64,000 nt of DNA, taken from positions 1 to 64,000 of the forward strand of contig NZ_JAHCAQ010000002.1 in the NCBI RefSeq assembly GCF_019634845.1, written 5' to 3'. This document shows positions 9,149 through 23,618 of the stretch, piece after piece; the first letter of the stretch is position 1; every line of letters starts with the position of its first letter. The notes beneath the pieces were generated by a model. That model had not been told where the DNA came from, searched no databases, and saw only the letters and a list, made by a program, of their open reading frames with translations. The position numbers and the translations under genes are program-made. This stretch comes from Dokdonella sp. (lineage in GTDB: Bacteria > Pseudomonadota > Gammaproteobacteria > Xanthomonadales > Rhodanobacteraceae).

Positions 9149-10465
9149 ATGAACCGCAGCCACCTCGCCGCCACCGCCACCCTGCTGCTTGCCGCGCCGC
9201 TCGCAGCGCTGGCCGCGCCTGACGTTCCGGCGGCGACGCGCGCCGCAGCGGCGCCGGTCCACGTGGTGACCGCGCGCGACACCTACCGGGCCGCACTGCC
9301 GGGTCGGCAGGCCCGCATCCTGCTCGACCACAACGGGCGTGCGCTGGCCGTGGCCGAGCTCGACCCGTCCGCGGTCATCACGCTGGCGCAGTACGTGCAC
9401 GACGTCGAACATCGCTGTGGCGGCTTTTTCGCCTTCGCCAGCCGCGAACAGGCCGAGGCCTTCGTCGCGCGCGATCGGCTTATCGACGCCACTCGGGCGC
9501 CTGCCGCCGCGACCTACACGATCGACAATCCGGGCACCGTGACGCCATGGCTCGACGCGGTCGACGCAACCAACATTTACGGCACCATCGCCAGCCTGGC
9601 GGCGTTCCAGAACCGTTTTTACTCGACCCCCCATGGACATGATGCTGCGGTGTGGATCCGTGACACCTGGCAGGCGCTGGCGGCCGGCCGCAGCGATGTC
9701 ACTGCCGAGCTGTTCACCGACTGCAGCAACTGTTCGACCCAGCCATCGGTGATCCTCACCGTGGCCGGCAACGAACTGGCCGACGAGGTGGTGGTGATCG
9801 GCGCGCACCTGGACTCGGTCAACTGGAACAACGCGTCCAACCCCAACCATCGCGCGCCCGGTGCCGACGATGATGCATCGGGCATCGCCACGGTGACCGA
9901 GATCATCCGCATCGCGCTCGCCGACGGCTGGCGGCCGCAGCGCACGGTCAAGTTCATGGGCTATGCGGCCGAGGAAGTGGGTCTGAACGGCTCCGAGGCG
10001 ATCGCCAGCCGCTACGACAGCGACGGCATCGACGTGGTCGGCGTGCTGCAACTGGACATGACCAACTACAAGGCCGGCGCCGCCAACGACCTGCGCTTCA
10101 TCACCGACAATTCCGATACGGCCCTGCTGGCCTACTTCGGCCAGCTGTTCGACACCTATCTGGCGCCGCGCGGACTCGTGCGCGGCGCGGTCGAATGTGG
10201 CTACGGCTGCTCGGACCATGCCTCGTGGAGCGAGCATGGCTTTGCCGCCGGAATGGCCTTCGAAGCCGGACGCCCGCCGTCGTATCCGGGCGACATGGCC
10301 GATTTCCCGTACATCCACACCATGAACGACACGCTCGCCAACATGAACGACACGGCCGCGCCGAGCGCGCCGTTCGCGCAGTTCGGCCTGGCCTTCCTCG
10401 GCGAACTGGCCAAGACCCACGCCCCGACCAACGACGTCATCTTCGTCGACGGCTTCGAGCAATGA
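9149..10465 (+). CDS. Secreted M28-family zinc aminopeptidase with IFVDGFE C-terminal tail
   Basis: Exported metallopeptidase of 438 aa. The signal peptide (LLLAAPLAALAAP) is cleaved around residue 22-24 and a propeptide-like region follows to about residue 150. The two-zinc site of family M28 is visible: GAHLDSV (His), ADDDASG (bridging Asp), AAEEVGLNG (catalytic Glu and ligand Glu), QLDMTNY (Asp) and FPYIHTMND (His). Paired cysteines occur (DCSNCS, ECGYGCSDH). It resembles the Vibrio/Aeromonas leucine aminopeptidases. The last residues NDVIFVDGFEQ form a short tail also found, as LIFADGFQ, on the unrelated delta-60 protein at 30931-32397. GGGGACAG at 9138-9145 serves as ribosome binding site. 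The gene stands alone. Confidence 0.9.
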   Translation: MNRSHLAATATLLLAAPLAALAAPDVPAATRAAAAPVHVVTARDTYRAALPGRQARILLDHNGRALAVAELDPSAVITLAQYVHDVEHRCGGFFAFASREQAEAFVARDRLIDATRAPAAATYTIDNPGTVTPWLDAVDATNIYGTIASLAAFQNRFYSTPHGHDAAVWIRDTWQALAAGRSDVTAELFTDCSNCSTQPSVILTVAGNELADEVVVIGAHLDSVNWNNASNPNHRAPGADDDASGIATVTEIIRIALADGWRPQRTVKFMGYAAEEVGLNGSEAIASRYDSDGIDVVGVLQLDMTNYKAGAANDLRFITDNSDTALLAYFGQLFDTYLAPRGLVRGAVECGYGCSDHASWSEHGFAAGMAFEAGRPPSYPGDMADFPYIHTMNDTLANMNDTAAPSAPFAQFGLAFLGELAKTHAPTNDVIFVDGFEQ

Positions 10466-10569
10466 CCGGCTGCTGCCGGCCGGCAGCGACCGGCCGCCGC
10501 ATGGCGCCGTGAACCGCCCCCCGCACGCTGCGCGAACACTTCCACCCCATCCAGCCACGAGCCCGATCC

Positions 10570-11727
10570 ATGCGCCCATTTCCCCTCGGTGAAGAACTCG
10601 ACCTGCTGCGCGAGACCGTGCGCGCGTTCGCGGACAAGGAGATTGCACCGCGCGCCGACCTGATCGACCGCGACAATGCCTTTCCATCCGACCTGTGGCG
10701 CAAGTTCGGCGAGCTCGGTCTGCTCGGCATCACGGTGTCGGCCGAGTACGGCGGCTCGGGCATGGGCTATCTCGCCCACCTCGTGGCGATGGAGGAAATT
10801 TCGCGCGCCTCGGGTTCGGTCGGGCTGTCCTACGGCGCCCATTCCAACCTGTGCATCAACAACATCTTCCACAACGCGAGCCCGGCGCAGAGGCAGAAAT
10901 ATCTGCCCAAGCTGTGCAGCGGCGAATTCGTCGGCGCGCTGGCGATGAGCGAGCCGGGGGCCGGCTCCGACGTGGTCGGCTCGATGACCTGCCGTGCCGA
11001 ACGCAAGGGTGACCGCTGGATCGCCAACGGCAACAAGATGTGGATCACCAACGGTCCCGATGCCGACGTGCTGCTGGTCTACATGCGCACCGCGCATCGC
11101 CCGGCTGGCAGTCGCTGCATGACGGCCTTCCTCGTCGAGAAGGGCATGTCCGGCTTCTCCACCGCGCAGAAGCTCGACAAGCTCGGCATGCGCGGCAGCA
11201 ACACCTGCGAACTCGTGTTCGCCGACTGCGAAATCCCCGACGAAAACCGCATCGGCGAGGTCAACGAGGGCGTGCGCGTCCTGATGAGCGGGCTCGATAC
11301 CGAACGCCTCGTGCTCAGCGGCGGGCCGATCGGCCTCATGCAGGCCGCGCTCGACATCACCCTGCCCTACGTGCGCGAACGCAAGCAGTTCAATGCGCCG
11401 ATCGGCACCTTCGAGATCATGCAGGCCAAGGTCGCCGACATGTACACCGCGCTGCAGTCCTCGCGCGCCTACGCCTATCTCGTCGCGCAGAACTACGATG
11501 CCGGCGCACGTTCACGCATCGACCCGGCCTCGTGCCTGCTGCACTGCTCGCAGAACGCGGTGCAGGTCGCGCTGGAGGCGATCCAGTCGCTCGGCGGCAA
11601 CGGCTACATCAACGAGTTCCCGACCGGGCGCATCCTGCGCGATGCCAAGCTCTACGAGATCGGTGCCGGCACCAACGAGATCCGCCGCATGCTGATCGGG
11701 CGCGAACTGTTCCACGGCAAATCCTGA
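10570..11727 (+). CDS. ivd: Isovaleryl-CoA dehydrogenase
   Basis: FAD-dependent acyl-CoA dehydrogenase for the third step of leucine breakdown, isovaleryl-CoA to 3-methylcrotonyl-CoA. It is 385 aa, the normal length. The signatures are [15 protein letters not shown] (flavin/substrate loop), [29 protein letters not shown] with the catalytic Glu position used by isovaleryl-CoA dehydrogenases, and the C-terminal [13 protein letters not shown] and [50 protein letters not shown] is strongly isovaleryl-like (quoted in part). The next enzyme of the pathway, methylcrotonyl-CoA carboxylase, is represented by its beta subunit at 19663-21270. A strong terminator follows. Confidence 0.93.
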   Translation: MRPFPLGEELDLLRETVRAFADKEIAPRADLIDRDNAFPSDLWRKFGELGLLGITVSAEYGGSGMGYLAHLVAMEEISRASGSVGLSYGAHSNLCINNIFHNASPAQRQKYLPKLCSGEFVGALAMSEPGAGSDVVGSMTCRAERKGDRWIANGNKMWITNGPDADVLLVYMRTAHRPAGSRCMTAFLVEKGMSGFSTAQKLDKLGMRGSNTCELVFADCEIPDENRIGEVNEGVRVLMSGLDTERLVLSGGPIGLMQAALDITLPYVRERKQFNAPIGTFEIMQAKVADMYTALQSSRAYAYLVAQNYDAGARSRIDPASCLLHCSQNAVQVALEAIQSLGGNGYINEFPTGRILRDAKLYEIGAGTNEIRRMLIGRELFHGKS

Positions 11728-11737
11728 TTCTCCAACC

Positions 11738-11767
11738 GGCGGCGACGTTGCGCCGCCGCGCGTTTTT
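11738..11767 (+). terminator. Rho-independent terminator after ivd
   Basis: GGCGGCG/CGCCGCC stem (11738-11744 and 11751-11757) with a 6-nt loop, followed by GCGCGTTTTT. It lies 10 bp past the ivd stop codon. Confidence 0.85.
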
Positions 11768-12060
11768 GCACTTGTTGACGTTTGGCGGACTTGCCCGCGG
11801 CGGCGCCGCCGCGCCTGTCGGGTCGGCACCGTGCTGACCCGGCCGGGTCCAGGCGACAGCCGGCGGCAGCGCCCGAATGGCGCTGCCACGCGGCCCACCG
11901 CGCCGCGGCGGATTGCGCCGGCACCGCCGCTGCCGCGCCTGCGGTCGATGCGGCAAGCCCCGCGCTGCGCGCCGGCGGCGCCGCGCCATGCCAGCCACCG
12001 GACTTTCCCATCCGCAACGGCGGAGTACACTGGCGGCGTCCGCCAAATGGGGGGTTGGAC
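11768..12060. other. Intergenic DNA upstream of the HD-GYP regulator
   Basis: Extremely GC-rich. It is nominally open in several frames, but the composition is simple and no domain is visible. The only structure I see is a 15-bp inverted repeat (TGGCGG-CGT-CCGCCA, 12031-12045) just ahead of the GGGGGG ribosome binding site of the next gene; it could fold over the start region. No promoter is evident. Confidence 0.4.
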
Positions 12061-13587
12061 GTGGGTAACGAGCCGCGCGAATCGCCTTTCCGACCAGCCG
12101 GGGTCCACCCCGTGCCAGGGCCGTGGAAGGTGTTGATCGCCGACGACGAGCCCGAGGTGCACGAAGTCACGCGCCTCGTGCTCGGCAACTTCCGCTTCGC
12201 CGAGCGCGGCCTGGAGTTCCTCAGCGCCTACAGCGCGGCCGAGGCGCGAAATCTGCTGCAACAGCATCCCGACGTCGCGGTATTGCTGCTCGACGTGGTG
12301 ATGGAATCCGAACAGGCCGGGTTGGCACTGGTGCGCCATGTCCGCGAGCAGCTCGCCAATGCGTTCGTGCGCATCGTGCTGCGTACCGGCCAGGCGGGCC
12401 AGGCTCCCGAGCAGGAAGTCATCGCCACCTACGACATCAACGACTACAAGGAAAAGACCGAGCTCACCGCGCCGCGGCTGGCCACCACCATGTTCGCGGC
12501 GCTGCGCGCCTATCGCGACATGCGCGCGATCGAGGCCCATCGCATCGGGCTGGAAAACGTCATCCGCAGCTCGGCGCGCATCTTCGCCCAGCGCGACACG
12601 CGCGAGTTTGCCAACGCAGTGCTGGAACAGTTGACCGCACTGGTCGGGCTCGAGCGTGGCGCGCTGTACTGCATGGTCGACCGCAGCGCCACCGAGCAGG
12701 AGAAGTTTCGCATCGCGGCCACCAGCGGCGACTACCGCAGCCTGCAGGACGACGATGCGACCAGCGCACTGCCAGCACCGATCGTCGAGGCGATGCGCGG
12801 CGCTTACCGCAACAAGAGCCATCGTTTCGACCGCAACCACTACGTGCTGCATTTCACCGACAGCCACCAGACCGAAAGCCTCCTGTTCGTCGGCGAAGCG
12901 TGGAACCTGTCGCCGCTCGACTTCCAGTTGATCGAACTGTTCTGCACCAACGTCTCGATCGCGTTCGACAACCTGCATCTCAACGACGAGCTGCTGTCCT
13001 CGCAACTGGAAATGGTCTATCTGCTGGCCGGTGCGGCCGAAACGCGCTCGCAGGAAACCGCCCGCCATGTGCACCGCGTCGGCCGCCTGGCCGAGATGCT
13101 CGGTCGAGCGCTCGGGCTCCCTGACAAGACCTGCGCCGATCTGCGCTACGCCGCGCCACTGCACGACATCGGCAAGATCGGCATTCCCGACACGATCCTC
13201 AACAAGCGCGGCCCGCATACCGAGGACGAGGCGGCCACCATGCGCACCCACGCCGCGCTCGGCGCGCAGCTGCTGGGGCAGTCACGCCAGCCGATCCTGC
13301 AACTGGCCGCCGAGATCGCCGCCTCGCACCACGAGGACTGGGATGGTGGCGGCTACCCCAAGGGCCTGGCCGGCGAGGCCATTCCGATCAGCGGGCGCAT
13401 CACGATGGTCGCCGACGTGTTCGACGCGCTGGGCAACAAGCGTTGCTACAAGGAACCGTGGCCGGCCGAGCGCATTCGCGCCTTCATGCTGGAGCAGCGT
13501 GGCCGCAAGTTTGCACCCGCGGTCGTCGACTGCCTGCTCGAACACTGGGACCAGGCGTTGGCGCTGCGACTCGAACTGCCCGACTGA
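12061..13587 (+). CDS. Response regulator with DUF3369 and HD-GYP c-di-GMP phosphodiesterase domains
   Basis: The start chosen is the GTG at 12061 (508 aa), preceded by a G-rich ribosome binding site; the open frame before it is low-complexity. The receiver domain (about residues 22-140) begins KVLIADDEPEV and has the phospho-acceptor Asp in LLLDVVM. A DUF3369 middle domain (about 160-320) follows. The C-terminal HD-GYP domain has PLHDIGKIGIPD near residue 367 and ASHHEDWDGGGYPKGL, so the metal ligands and the GYP motif are intact. It should hydrolyse cyclic di-GMP under phosphorylation control. No kinase is co-transcribed. The propeller histidine kinase at 13694-17512 is convergent with it and is a candidate partner by proximity only. 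Confidence 0.92.
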   Translation: MGNEPRESPFRPAGVHPVPGPWKVLIADDEPEVHEVTRLVLGNFRFAERGLEFLSAYSAAEARNLLQQHPDVAVLLLDVVMESEQAGLALVRHVREQLANAFVRIVLRTGQAGQAPEQEVIATYDINDYKEKTELTAPRLATTMFAALRAYRDMRAIEAHRIGLENVIRSSARIFAQRDTREFANAVLEQLTALVGLERGALYCMVDRSATEQEKFRIAATSGDYRSLQDDDATSALPAPIVEAMRGAYRNKSHRFDRNHYVLHFTDSHQTESLLFVGEAWNLSPLDFQLIELFCTNVSIAFDNLHLNDELLSSQLEMVYLLAGAAETRSQETARHVHRVGRLAEMLGRALGLPDKTCADLRYAAPLHDIGKIGIPDTILNKRGPHTEDEAATMRTHAALGAQLLGQSRQPILQLAAEIAASHHEDWDGGGYPKGLAGEAIPISGRITMVADVFDALGNKRCYKEPWPAERIRAFMLEQRGRKFAPAVVDCLLEHWDQALALRLELPD

Positions 13588-13693
13588 AACACCTGGCCGC
13601 GTGCGCGCCGCGGGCCAGCACGATGGAGCGCATGAGGCGCGGTTGTGATGGCCGCCGTCTGCGCGCGTGCACCGCACACGGTGACCCGCGCGA

Positions 13694-17512
<3,819 letters not shown>

Positions 17513-17658
17513 GGGGCGAGGCTAGCCGCATCGTCGGCCAGCGACAAGGCACCGCGGCTGGCGCCCGTCGATTGTGGCAAGGCCATGGCACGCGCATAAT
17601 CGCAGCTTCCATTGCCGCGCGTCAGGCGACCGCCGCGGTCCATCACGGAGAGTCCACC

Positions 17659-18831
<1,173 letters not shown>

Positions 18832-18967
18832 CCAGCGTCGTGGCGGCGCGGACCGCGTCCACGCAACGCCGATACGCCCTGCTCCAACGTGCGATCCTGA
18901 TCCGACCCATTCCATCGATTCACTGCTGCCGCCATCCCGGCGGCGTCACTCCAGGAGACTCCGTCCC

Positions 18968-19528
18968 ATGAAACAGCTCAAGCCGCTCGCCATCGCCGCC
19001 GCCCTCGCCCTGGCCCTGTCCGCCTGCAGCGACAGCGCACAGGAACAGGCCAAGCAGGCTCAGGACGCCGCCGCCGCTGCCGCCAAGCAGGCGGCCGCCG
19101 ACGCCGCCGCCGCCGCCGACAAGGTGAAGGCCGAGGCCGCCGAAGCCGCACGCAAGGCCAGCGAGGCCGCACAAGCCGGTGCCAACGCCGCTGCCGATGC
19201 CGCCCACACGGCCGCCGCCGCAACGGCCGACGCCATGAACCAGGCCGGTGACAGCGCGCAGAGCGCCGCCGACAAGGCCAAGGAAGCCGCCAGCAACGCG
19301 CTCGATGCCAGCAAGGACGCGGCAAGCCACGCCGGCACCGCGATCAAGGAAGGCGCCAGCGCCGTCGGCCAGGCCGCCAGCGACGCCGCCAAGACCGGCG
19401 TCGATGCCGCCAAGGCCGCCGGTCACGAAATCAAGGAAGGCGCCAAGGCGGTCGGCGAAAAGGTCGTCGAGACGGCCAAGGACGCCAAGGATGCCGCCGC
19501 CGATGCCGTGCACAAGGAAGGCCACTGA
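18968..19528 (+). CDS. Alanine/lysine-rich helical lipoprotein
   Basis: Lipoprotein of 186 aa. The signal peptide ends in LALSAC, a lipobox with Cys at residue 20. The mature part is almost all Ala, Lys, Asp, Glu and Ser in long amphipathic helix with irregular 11-residue periodicity (units like AADKAKEAASNALDA and VGEKVVETAKDA). It resembles LEA-like or apolipoprotein-like repeats and Lpp-type helices, without aromatic residues. It is probably a periplasmic or outer-membrane-anchored coiled coil or stress protectant. The exact family is not known to me. A strong terminator follows, so the gene ends its own transcript. Confidence 0.8.
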   Translation: MKQLKPLAIAAALALALSACSDSAQEQAKQAQDAAAAAAKQAAADAAAAADKVKAEAAEAARKASEAAQAGANAAADAAHTAAAATADAMNQAGDSAQSAADKAKEAASNALDASKDAASHAGTAIKEGASAVGQAASDAAKTGVDAAKAAGHEIKEGAKAVGEKVVETAKDAKDAAADAVHKEGH

Positions 19529-19556
19529 CGCGCCGCGCACACCGCACCAGGCAACG

Positions 19557-19588
19557 CATCGGCCGCAATTGCGGCCGATGTCGTTTTT
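19557..19588 (+). terminator. Rho-independent terminator after the helical lipoprotein gene
   Basis: Perfect 24-bp palindrome CATCGGCCGCAA/TTGCGGCCGATG at 19557-19580, followed by TCG and five T. It lies 28 bp after the stop codon. Confidence 0.85.
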
Positions 19589-19662
19589 GGCCACGCGCAA
19601 CGATGACGCTTGCGCCGCCGATCACCTAACATCGGGCTGCCAGTCGCCCTCGGGTTCCCGCC

Positions 19663-21270
<1,608 letters not shown>

Positions 21271-21306
21271 CGCCGGGCGCGATCCGCCTGCGCGGCCGCA
21301 GCGTGC

Positions 21307-22668
21307 TCACATGAGCACGAGTTCCTCGGCCGACGTGGGATGGATCGCGATGGTGGCGTCGAGGTCGGCCTTGCGTGCACCCATCTTGAGCGCGACCGCG
21401 AACCCCTGCAGGATCTCGTCGGCCGCCGTGCCGAGCAGATGGATGCCGACGATGCGCTCGTCGTCGCCGACGCAGACGAGCTTCATCAGGGTGCGCTCAT
21501 TGTCGCCGGCCAGCGCAGCCAGCATCGGCCGGAAACGCGCCCGGTACACGCGCACGGCGTCGCCGAAGCGCTCGCGCGCGACCTGTTCCGACAGGCCGAC
21601 GGTAGCGAGCGGCGGGTGCGAAAACACCACGCTGGGGATGTTGGAACAGTCGAGCCGCGCCTCGTGCTGGCCACCGAACAGGCGATCGGCGAGGCGCCGC
21701 GAGGCCGCGATCGCCACCGGCGTGAGTTCGACGCGGTCGGTGACGTCGCCGACCGCATAGTGGCCCGCCACGTTGGTGTTCTGCCAGGCGTCGATGCCGA
21801 TGCAGCCGCGTGCGTCGAGCGCGACGCCGGTGGCTTCCAGCCCGAAGCCTTGCGTGTTCGGCGCGCGACCGGTCGCCCACAGCAGTTCGTCGAAGCCGCG
21901 CAGCACCTCGCCACCGGCGCAGTGCAGCACATAGCCGTCACCCGCGCGTGCCACGCTCTCGAGCGGGTGCGCGAAGCGCAGGTCGATGCCGCGCTGCTGC
22001 ATCGCCTGGGCAAGGGCGTCGCCGGTCTCGTGGTCGAACTGGCGCAACAGGCGCTCGCCGCGCGCGAGCAAGGTGACCTCGGCGCCGAGCGCGCGCAGCA
22101 CCCCGCCGAGTTCGACCGCGACATAGCCGCTGCCGACGATCGCGACGCGGCGCGGGCAGGCGCGCAGCGCGAAGAAACCATCGGAGTCGATGCCCAGCGC
22201 GCCGCCCGGCAACGCCTCGCGCCGCGGCCGCGCACCGGTGGCGATGAGCACGTGCGGTGCCTGCAGCTCGCGCGCGCCGACCGCGAGACGATGCGGCGCG
22301 GTGAAGCGGCCATGTCCGGCCACGAGCTCGATGCCGAGCTGCGCGAAGCGCTGCCGATAGCTGGCGTGGATGTTGTCGATGTAGGCCGTGCGCCGGGCGA
22401 TGAAGCGCTCCCAGCACAGGTCGCCCGGCGCCAGGTCGAAACCGACTTCGTGCGCCGTGTGCTGGGCCTGCGCCAGCTCGGCCGCCAGCCACATCGCCTT
22501 CTTCGGCACGCAGCCGACGTTGACGCAGGTGCCGCCAAGCGCACCCGACTCGACCACGGCCACGCGCGCACCATGCCGCGCGGCGCGGATCGCCATCGCG
22601 ATGCCGCCTGAACCGGCACCGAGCACGACCAGGTCGAACGGCTCGGCCAGCGCCGCCGCCGCGCTCAT
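21307..22668 (-). CDS. gor: Glutathione reductase
   Basis: NADPH-dependent flavoprotein disulfide reductase, 453 aa from the ATG at 22668. The FAD fold VLGAGSGGIAMA lies near the start, the redox-active disulfide in GGTCVNVGCVPKK (glutathione reductase form), the NADPH fold in VAIVGSGYVAVELGGVL, and the C-terminal interface motif in IAIHPTSAEELVLM with catalytic His and Glu. Its ATG overlaps the stop codon of the upstream SPFH gene (ATGA), so translation is coupled. The frame is nominally open far upstream inside the SPFH gene, but that part is antisense-like composition and not protein. Confidence 0.92.
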   Translation of the reverse strand: MSAAAALAEPFDLVVLGAGSGGIAMAIRAARHGARVAVVESGALGGTCVNVGCVPKKAMWLAAELAQAQHTAHEVGFDLAPGDLCWERFIARRTAYIDNIHASYRQRFAQLGIELVAGHGRFTAPHRLAVGARELQAPHVLIATGARPRREALPGGALGIDSDGFFALRACPRRVAIVGSGYVAVELGGVLRALGAEVTLLARGERLLRQFDHETGDALAQAMQQRGIDLRFAHPLESVARAGDGYVLHCAGGEVLRGFDELLWATGRAPNTQGFGLEATGVALDARGCIGIDAWQNTNVAGHYAVGDVTDRVELTPVAIAASRRLADRLFGGQHEARLDCSNIPSVVFSHPPLATVGLSEQVARERFGDAVRVYRARFRPMLAALAGDNERTLMKLVCVGDDERIVGIHLLGTAADEILQGFAVALKMGARKADLDATIAIHPTSAEELVLM

Positions 22669-23579
22669 TGCGAATGGGTCGGTGCGCTGAAGAACGGAAT
22701 CGGCGTGCCGGCGTAGACGTTCTGCGGCAACTGGCCGTTCCAGCGTTCGGCCTTGACCTGCTCGACCTCGATGCGGCGCAGTTCCAATACGTCCTTGTTG
22801 CGCGCCAGCGCCTCGTTCTGCACGCGCAGCGCCTCGGCCTGCGCCGTCGCCGCCTTGACCGTCGCGTAGGCTTCGCCGTCGGCCTTGGCCTTGAGCGCGT
22901 TGGCTTCGGCCTCGGCGGTGACGACCTTGGCGCGCTGCTCGGCCTCGACCGTCTTGACCTTGTTCTCGGCGGCCAGGCGCAACTGTTCCTGGGTCACCTT
23001 CTCGTTGATCGCGTGCATGTAGGTGTCGGAGAACGAGAAGTTGCGCATGTCGATGTTGATGACCTGGGCGCCGTAGGTGTCGAGCTTCTGGCGCAGCGCC
23101 TGGTTGATGTCGTTGGACACCTGCGAGCGCTTGGCGATGAGATCGGGCGCGTTGTAGCGCGCGGTCACGGCCTTGAACACCTCCTGCGTCGCGGTCTGCA
23201 CGTAGGAGGACAGGTCGCCGTCGTGGCTGTATTTCTCGTACACCTCCGACACCTTGTCGGGCAGGATGCTGTAGCGCACGGTCAGGCTCACCTTGACCGG
23301 CTGCTGGTCGCTCGTGCTGCCGTCGGCATTGTCGATCTGCGCCGATTCGGCGCGCACGCTGAACAGCGCGAGGCGTTGCCACGGCATCACCAGCACGAGG
23401 CCTTCGGGCTCGATCTGCTTGATCGCGCCGAACTGCGTGAGCACGCCGCGCGAACCGGTCGGCACGGTGCGGAATGGCCAGAATGCGTACAACAGAAGCC
23501 CGACGATCACCAGCAGCACGAGCTGGACGACGAGTCGCCCCTGCCTGAACGCATTGCCCATCGAAGTCACCACTGCCAT
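22665..23579 (-). CDS. SPFH/prohibitin-family membrane protein
   Basis: Membrane-anchored band-7 protein, 304 aa. One N-terminal hydrophobic helix (VVQLVLLVIVGLLLYAFWPF, about residues 17-36) precedes the SPFH domain (about 38-215; VPTGSRGVLTQFG, YVQTATQEVFKAVTARYNAP). A long Ala/Glu/Lys coiled coil (about 215-275) follows. Related to prohibitin and HflC, it probably forms large ring or cage assemblies that organise membrane proteases. No protease gene is adjacent. It is translationally coupled to glutathione reductase, an unusual pairing. Confidence 0.88.
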   Translation of the reverse strand: MAVVTSMGNAFRQGRLVVQLVLLVIVGLLLYAFWPFRTVPTGSRGVLTQFGAIKQIEPEGLVLVMPWQRLALFSVRAESAQIDNADGSTSDQQPVKVSLTVRYSILPDKVSEVYEKYSHDGDLSSYVQTATQEVFKAVTARYNAPDLIAKRSQVSNDINQALRQKLDTYGAQVINIDMRNFSFSDTYMHAINEKVTQEQLRLAAENKVKTVEAEQRAKVVTAEAEANALKAKADGEAYATVKAATAQAEALRVQNEALARNKDVLELRRIEVEQVKAERWNGQLPQNVYAGTPIPFFSAPTHSQ

Positions 23580-23618
23580 TGCGAGCCTCTCGGAGTCGGG
23601 ATGAAGAGCCGCGCGAGT

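Noticed and set aside
11782-12060. N-terminal extension of the HD-GYP regulator from 11782
   Set aside because: The extension is low-complexity Pro/Ala/Arg and overlaps the terminator-proximal intergenic DNA; the GTG at 12061 has a good ribosome binding site directly before the receiver domain.
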